Origin: Hemileia vastatrix
Lineage: Eukaryota; Basidiomycota; Pucciniomycetes; Pucciniales; Zaghouaniaceae
NCBI GenBank assembly: GCA_030280995.1
Contig: JASXTE010000039.1
Location: 147,501 to 211,500 of the forward strand
Direction of reading: 5' to 3'
DNA length: 64,000 nt
The number at the start of each line of letters is the position of its first letter. Positions within the stretch are counted from its first letter, which is position 1. The notes below the pieces were generated by a model. It was not told where the DNA came from and did no database searches. It saw nothing but the letters and a program-made list of their open reading frames with translations. Position numbers and translations under genes: made by a program. Of this stretch, positions 57,921 to 64,000 are shown piece after piece.

Positions 57921-59830
57921 GAATAAGTAAAAATGTGTTACACACGACCAATGTACGTGGATGGGCTCGAATTACCCGAAAGTACGTTTCCACCGTCTCT
58001 ACCGTCTCCACCGAAGTTAGAAAGTAAAGGTCGATGTAATCAAGGAAAAAGTCGCATGTAAGGATTTTTGCCTTTTTTTCTTTTTCTTTTTCTTTTTCTT
58101 CTTTTTTTTCTTCTTTTTTACTCGTTCACTTCACTGGCAGATCAAATGCAGCTTCAAGAATAAACAAGAACACAGGGTAAACGAGTGTTCTTGCAATCGC
58201 TCTTGCATCACGTATTGCAAAGTTTTTTCAATGTTTCCCCCGTTGGCTTGTACGGCGAATGGAGAAAAGTTCTTTTAGTTGGTCAGAATAAAATTCTTCT
58301 TGTAGGACCAGATGCAAAAATTGTATGATTTAAAGGAGGATCAGCAAAGGAAGAATAATAACATGAAACTCAAATCGTCTTGAAGTATTGAAGTTTTAAA
58401 TTGTTCAACTTTTCGACTTTTCGAATGTTCAAGTGTTCGAGTCACAATCTGATTGTTGCAACTGCCAACAACGAGGTGCAAGATGACTTGAAGATGTAAA
58501 GAATGGAGAAACTGTGTGAATGAAGAGGCTTTCAGGGACTTGGAGTGAATTAAAATGAAGACAAAGTCGCAACAGTCGGAAAGGAGCAATATTCAGTTGA
58601 ACTGTAACTGACTGAGCCGGTGAAGAAGAAAGAACAAGAAGAAAGAAGAAAGGAAGAACAAGTAAGATGGAACAAGGAACTGAATTTTCATACAAGTCAT
58701 GCATGTGGACTTTGGCAGGGGGTGGAGGGATGAAAATGAAATAAACGAAATAAACGAAATAAAGCAGTGAACAAAACAAAGGCAAATCCAGGAACAAACA
58801 AGGGCAAGAACAGGTGAACCGTTAGTTTGACTCAGGGTGTCTTTCACTTTGTTTCTTTTACTTTACCTCTTGTTTCTTCTTTCATGTTACTTGTTTCTTC
58901 TTTCTTGTTTTGTTGGGTGTCTTGTTTTTCATGTGGTTCATGTGGTTCATGTGTTTCGTGTAGCTGATCCTCTCAGTGTCCTTGAACATGTACAAAATGT
59001 AAAATACGCGGAATGAACACACCCAGTGTATCCATGCAAGTGTAACACATAAAAAATTCAATAACAAAGCCAATAAGAGAAAAGAACATTGAATAACCGA
59101 ATTACAACAACAAACTCACTCGCTCGCTAAGTAAGAGAAGTCAAAGAAGGTGACCTTGTGTCCTTTGACGGGTTCATCGACTTTCATCTTTCCTTTTCTT
59201 TCATCCGTTTGCTCGAATGTCCAAATGTAGAAATGTCGACACGTCAACGATTCACCATCATTCTACATTTTTCTCCATCTTTTTTTCCAATCTTTCTATT
59301 ACCCATTGGACTTGAACTTGTACTATCGATGTGATTATTCGCTTCACTGTGAACTTGGTACTTTCAACCACCAAGTATCTGCGTAAATGTCACTTCAGAG
59401 TTGACTGTGATCAAACCACAAGTTATTTTGTGTAAGACATGTCGTTGATCAGCTTATCACTTGGAAGAATGGCATCATGCTAACGGATTATTTATGCAGA
59501 TGATGTGACGCAGCGAATAGAAGAAGGGAAAATGGGTGAAGAAAAAAAAAAGAAGAAAAAAAGTAAGAGAGTGAAACAGTAAAAATAGTGAAAGAGAAAA
59601 AATGATGCAGGTGGTAGCATCATTTTTCATCTGGTATTTGCCATGATGCAGATACAGCGTGTCTTATGCTTGGGTAACGAGTTGTGTGATGAAGCGATTT
59701 GCGAGTTGCACCAAAAGTAACTAAGTATTTTATGGTAAAATGTGAACGGTAAACTTTCATCAAGATGCAATTGGGATGGTAGGATTCTTCTACCCATTAG
59801 TAAGGGATGAGGAAAATTCGTACGTCATGA

Positions 59831-59833
<3 letters not shown>
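57921..59833. other. Intergenic DNA
   Basis: About 1.9 kb without a supported gene. A TTTTTC pyrimidine tract at 58070-58125 and CATGTGGTTCATGTGG repeats near 58929-58955 are present. Confidence 0.45.

Positions 59834-59909
<76 letters not shown>
59834..59909 (+). repeat. (GA)n dinucleotide microsatellite
   Basis: An uninterrupted GA repeat of 38 units. It generates the Leu-Ser repeat frames on the minus strand, which are not genes. Confidence 0.95.
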
Positions 59910-59913
<4 letters not shown>

Positions 59914-60711
59914 AGAAAAAGAGAGAAAGTCTTCCAATGATGCAAGACATTCACTGGATTCGATACAAAGTGTACAAAATGTACCACAAGAAGTAAACAA
60001 GAGAGAGACAAAGGTATTACACGTCGTATATATAAAACATATTACACACACATTATATATATTATGTGTATTGCAGTATTCTTGTGGCCAAGCATTGACG
60101 GTGACTCACAATGTGTCCCTGAGTAAAGAAATGTGATCCGAGTTGTACTCGGCTGCTCGGTGGCCCATGACAAGTGTACACAAGTAATGAATAGCTGATG
60201 GAGATGCATGTCTCCTTGTTCCGTGGTGCATTCGTCGACTCCTCGACTTGGCTCACTAGTTAACCCAACACTCTGCCATGATGGATGAAGGAAAGAGCAA
60301 AACAGTGTCAATGTTGGCGGCTGACGAAGCTGTAACTTGTCCAGTCAGCATCAGTCACAGTCATTTTGCCATTTAACCATTTTTCCATTTTTCCACTTTT
60401 CCTTTTTCAACTACTTCTCTATTTCACTGTTTCTCTCTTTTTTTTCCATTGGTAACACAAAGTTTTTGTTGGCAAGTAACAAAACGGCGACAAATTCCAT
60501 GGGAGTTTCCTGTCATTCGATCCGCACATCTACCACCACAATTGCAATTGTGTCCTCCTTTTTCTTCTTTCTTTTTTTTAAAGAGCGTAAATTAAACGAA
60601 ACATACAAACATGCTTTCACTTTGCATCAGTGGATGCCGATGTCCAATGTGACCACTTTCAATTGTGATTTTCCTTATTGCGATTGTTGTTTCTTTGCAC
60701 GAGAGAACAAA
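59910..60711. other. Upstream region of the bHLH gene
   Basis: Probably holds the promoter and 5' untranslated region of the bHLH gene. The open frame continues upstream to a non-ATG codon at 60337 through T-rich DNA; an in-frame ATG at 60634 is the best alternative start. Confidence 0.4.
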
Positions 60712-62725
60712 ATGCCCTCGGGAAGTTCAGATGGTTCAGAAGAACTTCTTCTCCATCCTGCTGAAGATAAGGATGTAGAACAAGTGAAAAAATTACCAGG
60801 CAAACCGCAAGACGAAGAGTTACGATCCCTCAGACCATCAACGAGTACATCGAAGACATCGAAGACTGGTCCATTCTTCAGTGCATTTACTCATACCGGG
60901 CCGATGGGAAATGCGAATTCAGGCAAGCGAAAAAACCCAGGAAAAATAGCACAAGGTAAGTACAAAGTGGAAAGAAAGTACAAACTTTTATTCTGTCCTT
61001 CTTTTCCTTCTTTCTTCTTGCTTGTTCTTTATTTTTTTTCTTCCTTTTTCCTCTCTTATTCTCTACTTCTTCGGTCTTTTGTATTCTTTTCTTCCCTTTT
61101 CCCTGGACAAATGGTACTTTCGAATTCTACGCAGCTGTTCTTCGATTTTTCCCCTTGAATTGAATTTAATGGAAAGAAATTGAACCTATTTTCCTCCATC
61201 TATGCCTTTGATTGTACTTGGAGAGTTGAATTTTTCTTTGTTTTTTCACTCACCACTGCATCTGTTCTTTCTTTGTCTTTCTTTGTCTGCCTTTTTTTCT
61301 TTTCTTTTACATTCTTCCACCCCTTGTGTATACAAAACACACACACACAAACACTGTACATTCTACAAAACGTAACTCGACGAACAAAGTCAATGAAACA
61401 GCAAAAAATGCTGCTCGTGAGCGAACTCGTGTCAAGTCATTAAGAGATGCATTTTCTCGTTTACAATCTCTTATTCCCAATGTTCCACCTGATACCAAAT
61501 TATCCAAGTTGGATGTTCTAACCTTCGCATCTTGCTACATACAGCACCTTTCTGACATATTAAATGATGACCAGGATCTAGTTACACTGCAATGCGATTC
61601 ACCATGTAGATTACAAGGTGATTGCCAACACCAACACCAACAAAACTTACATACCTTACACAACCAACAGGATATTTCGTACAATGATCCGAATAGCTAT
61701 TTACACGGACAAATTGCCCAGGCAAATGGTCATCATTATCAACGTGATAATCATGATCATCTAACAGTCGATGACACTGATGTTAATTGTAATAACCAGC
61801 CAACAAGTACATTGCCAGTGAGTCATGAATTGGCTGACATTTCAAGTGCCTTTTGGACACGCAAAAGCAATTCACTCGTTGCTTTATCCAATGGATCCAA
61901 TACATCCAGTTCATCCAGTTCATCCAATACATCGTCTTGTACTTTTTATGGTAAAAACAGTAACAATGGAAACAGTTACTCTGCAAATAGTCATATTGGC
62001 AACAAATATCTTCGCCCAGTTCGGGTAAGTGTGAACATGTACACATGACACTTACACGAGACAGAGGAAGAGAAAGAGAAAAAAACAGTGAAAGAGAGAA
62101 AGAGAAAAAGAAAACACGTCCGGTTGATACATGTCGATTGATGGAGTGTGTTGACAGAGGTAATAGAATTAATGTAGCCATTTATTTTCATACTGTTCAT
62201 TGTGTCCTGTCGCTTTTCTCATGACTTAATCAGAAGTGGCCGATGAGATCAAGACTGTACGCTGGCACAGTTTCTCTTGACAAGAAGGTATTTACGACTG
62301 CGAGGAGACACAACCAGTCCAACTCGAGTCATCCTTCAGCAAGTCACACGGTGACCAACCAACCCATGAAAAGTCAAGCAATTGATTCGACACAATCAGT
62401 CGAGTCAGTTGAATCACTTGCCTCCTTGGAAACTTCTTCTTCGCCTGGTCAAGTCGATTATTCTCATTTCATCCACCAACTTTCCTGCCCAACATCCAGC
62501 ACATCAAGCGATCTGTCCAACTTTATCAACTATGAATGGGACTCATGTATTTTTGAGGGACCGAATGAAAGTTCTTTCAGTGACACAGATGCTATTTTGG
62601 GAACAGTTGTCACACTTGACTCAGAACACTCGACTTCCTTTCCTCTCTTTGATGTCTCAACTGGCCTTCTCAGTGACCTCGGTGACTTTCTCTTGCCTTC
62701 GTCAACCGATTCATGTCAACTGTGA
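60712..62725 (+). CDS. HLH54F: bHLH transcription factor, TCF23/TCF24/HLH54F group
   Basis: Nuclear DNA-binding factor; the Drosophila member acts in visceral muscle founder cells. Exons: 60712-60955, 61390-62024, 62234-62725, giving 456 aa, with phases 1 and 0 in agreement. The bHLH begins at the exon 1/2 junction: basic region [16 protein letters not shown], helix 1/loop [20 protein letters not shown], helix 2 [24 protein letters not shown] is typical of this group. The junction of exons 2 and 3 creates [15 protein letters not shown], matching the [12 protein letters not shown] box of TCF23/24 and supporting the splice. Between them is a His/Gln/Asn- and Ser-rich linker. Exon 3 continues with an acidic Ser-rich tail that may activate transcription. 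Start at 60712 has the better context (AACAAAATG); 60634 is possible. Confidence 0.92.
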
Positions 62726-62889
62726 ACACAAAGTCAACTTTACAGCGATGCTCGAGTTGCTCTTATTTTTCTTACCCTCTTCAACCATCGATCGAACTGT
62801 TATTCTCACCTTTCGCGCAAATGGCGACTTTATAACCGAATTGCAGTTTGTACCCTTTTACTGATCATTAATTTTCCTTTAAAATGGCA

Positions 62890-62895
62890 AATAAA
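62890..62895 (+). terminator. Poly(A) signal of bHLH gene
   Basis: AATAAA 164 bases after the bHLH stop codon. Confidence 0.55.
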
Positions 62896-63305
62896 TTTTA
62901 TCCTTAATGCAGTAACAACACATAAAAGTGAATATTAACATTGTCAGTATTTTCTGAGCCTTCGATACACAGCACTGGTGACTCACTTTCAAGAGTATTA
63001 CGTTAAAAGTTAATACAACCAACATTGTTACAAGCAAATCTGGCTTAACAATGAGACATTCACTTGGTCATACATAAAATCAAATCTTCCCTTGCTCGGA
63101 ATCTTTTGACAGCAAAAGCTGATCTCAAGCGTACTCAACTGTACACTTTGTTCGAAGACTCAACACTATCAACTGTAGGATAGAAAGATTGCCTCAAAGT
63201 GAGGAGATTTCGTTCTTCTCAACACACTTGGCGTCCCCTTTTGGAAATGCAGTGAACAGCTGATTCGACCAACCAACCAAGAGTGGACCAACCAATTGTC
63301 AAGAT
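62896..63305. other. Intergenic DNA upstream of RPP21
   Basis: About 410 bases; presumably contains the RPP21 promoter. No specific motif is recognised. Confidence 0.4.
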
Positions 63306-63662
63306 ATGGAAAAACAATCCTTCAAGTCTGATGCCATTGAAAGAGTATGCTTTTTAGCTGAAGCTGCCAAAATTCTTGCCAATACTGGCAATGAAGATCT
63401 CATCAAAACATCCGCATACTATGGATACACTGGTAGAGAAATTTGCCTGAAAAATCAAATTGCCACACCAGCCTGGTCTGGTTTGAAGAGAAATCGCTGC
63501 GCCAAATGTTTTTCCTGTATTCAAGATGATAAAAGTGGCAAAATAATATTCAAAAAAGGTTCCCTGGTTAAAGAATGTAAAGTGTGTGGCGATAAAAGTA
63601 AAGTCTATCCAATCCGTGACAAAAGAAAAACTCACTATGAACGTGTACTCTATGATCATTGA
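63306..63662 (+). CDS. RPP21: Ribonuclease P protein subunit p21 (Rpr2/RPP21)
   Basis: Zinc-ribbon subunit of nuclear RNase P, which removes 5' leaders from pre-tRNA. An intact 118-aa single-exon frame. The N-terminal helices have the family pattern RVCFLAEAAKILANTG and LIKTSAYYGYTGREI, then basic LKRNRCAKC and VKECKVCG, giving two CxxC knuckles for one zinc ion. Human RPP21 is somewhat longer (about 154 aa) because of a variable tail. The stop is 26 bases from the stop of the convergent ALG13 gene. Confidence 0.88.
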   Translation: MEKQSFKSDAIERVCFLAEAAKILANTGNEDLIKTSAYYGYTGREICLKNQIATPAWSGLKRNRCAKCFSCIQDDKSGKIIFKKGSLVKECKVCGDKSKVYPIRDKRKTHYERVLYDH

Positions 63663-63676
63663 TGATGATAATGTAT

Positions 63677-63682
63677 AATAAA
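63677..63682 (+). terminator. Poly(A) signal of RPP21
   Basis: AATAAA only 14 bases after the RPP21 stop and 6 bases from the ALG13 stop on the other strand, so the two transcripts probably overlap at their 3' ends. Confidence 0.5.
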
Positions 63683-63688
63683 TAATTT

Positions 63689-64000
63689 TTAATCTTTCTT
63701 GATCAACTTTTCCGATATCACTTGCTTAACGTAATTTACAAAGAGTTTATCATTGAATTTAGGATAAGGACGGAGTTGTGATTTAGGCTGAGAGATCATT
63801 TCGATGGCCTCGACTAGTTTGTCGGGGTGACAGTGAATTAAGTATCCTTGAGAGGATAATTCTTGGGCAAGTTCTGCCTGATGATTGTCCATTAAAGTTG
63901 GATTGATCACGGCAATGAAGGCCTTCTTTTTTCTTAATACTTCAAGTGTAGTTCCTGCACCAGCATGACCTACGATCAAGTCAGCATTTGAAATGTCTTC
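63689..64000 (-). CDS. ALG13: ALG13-like UDP-GlcNAc transferase subunit, partial (C-terminal part)
   Basis: Catalytic subunit that, with membrane partner ALG14, adds the second GlcNAc to dolichol-PP-GlcNAc on the cytosolic ER face. The 103 codons in view run off the window edge, so the N-terminal part is missing. They show the glycosyltransferase family 28 C-terminal fold: EDISNADLIVGHAGAGTTLE (UDP-GlcNAc binding), FIAVINPTLMDNHQAELAQE with the N-H-Q motif, and GYLIHCHPDKL. No OTU or Tudor extension follows the domain, so this is the short form, as in yeast and most invertebrates. Confidence 0.92.
   Translation of the reverse strand, partial: EDISNADLIVGHAGAGTTLEVLRKKKAFIAVINPTLMDNHQAELAQELSSQGYLIHCHPDKLVEAIEMISQPKSQLRPYPKFNDKLFVNYVKQVISEKLIKKD

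Noticed and set aside
59790..60051. Minus-strand frames with Leu-Ser repeats
   Set aside because: Translation of the (GA)n microsatellite; two overlapping frames give the same pattern.
60337..60711. Upstream extension of the bHLH exon 1 frame
   Set aside because: Begins at TTG and runs through T-rich low-complexity DNA giving Phe runs; later ATGs are better starts.
63354..63659. Minus-strand frame opposite RPP21
   Set aside because: Antisense shadow of the RPP21 coding frame.

Overview
The window looks like nuclear DNA of an arthropod, most likely a chelicerate such as a mite. The reasons are spliced genes with GT..AG introns, AATAAA poly(A) signals, two chitin-binding type-2 (CBM14) domains in a secreted cuticle-type protein, and a CRF-binding-protein gene. 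The species cannot be fixed from sequence alone. The DNA is AT-rich, and noncoding parts are full of strand-biased polypurine/polypyrimidine tracts and short tandem repeats.

Layout. About 2.0-5.5 kb (-): a seven-exon CRH-binding protein gene, rebuilt here from splice sites and broken by many single-base frameshifts. 6.8-10.6 kb (+): a neuropathy target esterase (PNPLA6/7, swiss cheese) gene, divergent from it and with frameshifts near its 5' end. 11.4-12.2 kb (+): a small secreted Gly/Asp-rich protein. 12.6-15.7 kb (+): an intronless Ski2/SKIV2L RNA helicase. 15.9-17.5 kb (-): a small membrane protein and a secreted Cys-rich plus C2-domain protein. 20.5-22.7 kb (+): USP14/Ubp6. 26.2-38.0 kb (-): a RIPOR/FAM65 gene with a 24-nt microexon and several frameshifts. 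38-46.4 kb: gene-poor DNA with a small TA-flanked inverted-repeat element. 46.4-48.9 kb (-): the chitin-binding protein with a C-terminal Ser-His-Asn-Pro-type repeat. 49-53.6 kb: mostly noncoding, with one candidate exon and a second copy of a dispersed repeat. 53.6-57.9 kb (-): a large Ser/Thr-rich membrane or secreted protein of unknown function. 60.7-62.7 kb (+): a bHLH factor of the TCF23/TCF24/HLH54F group. 63.3 kb to the end: RPP21 (RNase P) convergent with a partial ALG13.

The genes do not form one pathway. They are housekeeping genes (NTE lipid turnover, RNA exosome helper Ski2, proteasomal USP14, RNase P, N-glycosylation ALG13), developmental or cell-shape regulators (bHLH, RIPOR), neuropeptide control (CRHBP) and lineage-specific extracellular proteins. 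Frameshifts cluster at 2.6-7.8 kb and 28.5-29.5 kb, while the Ski2, USP14, cuticle, membrane-protein and bHLH frames are clean. This points to locally poor consensus sequence more than to gene decay.
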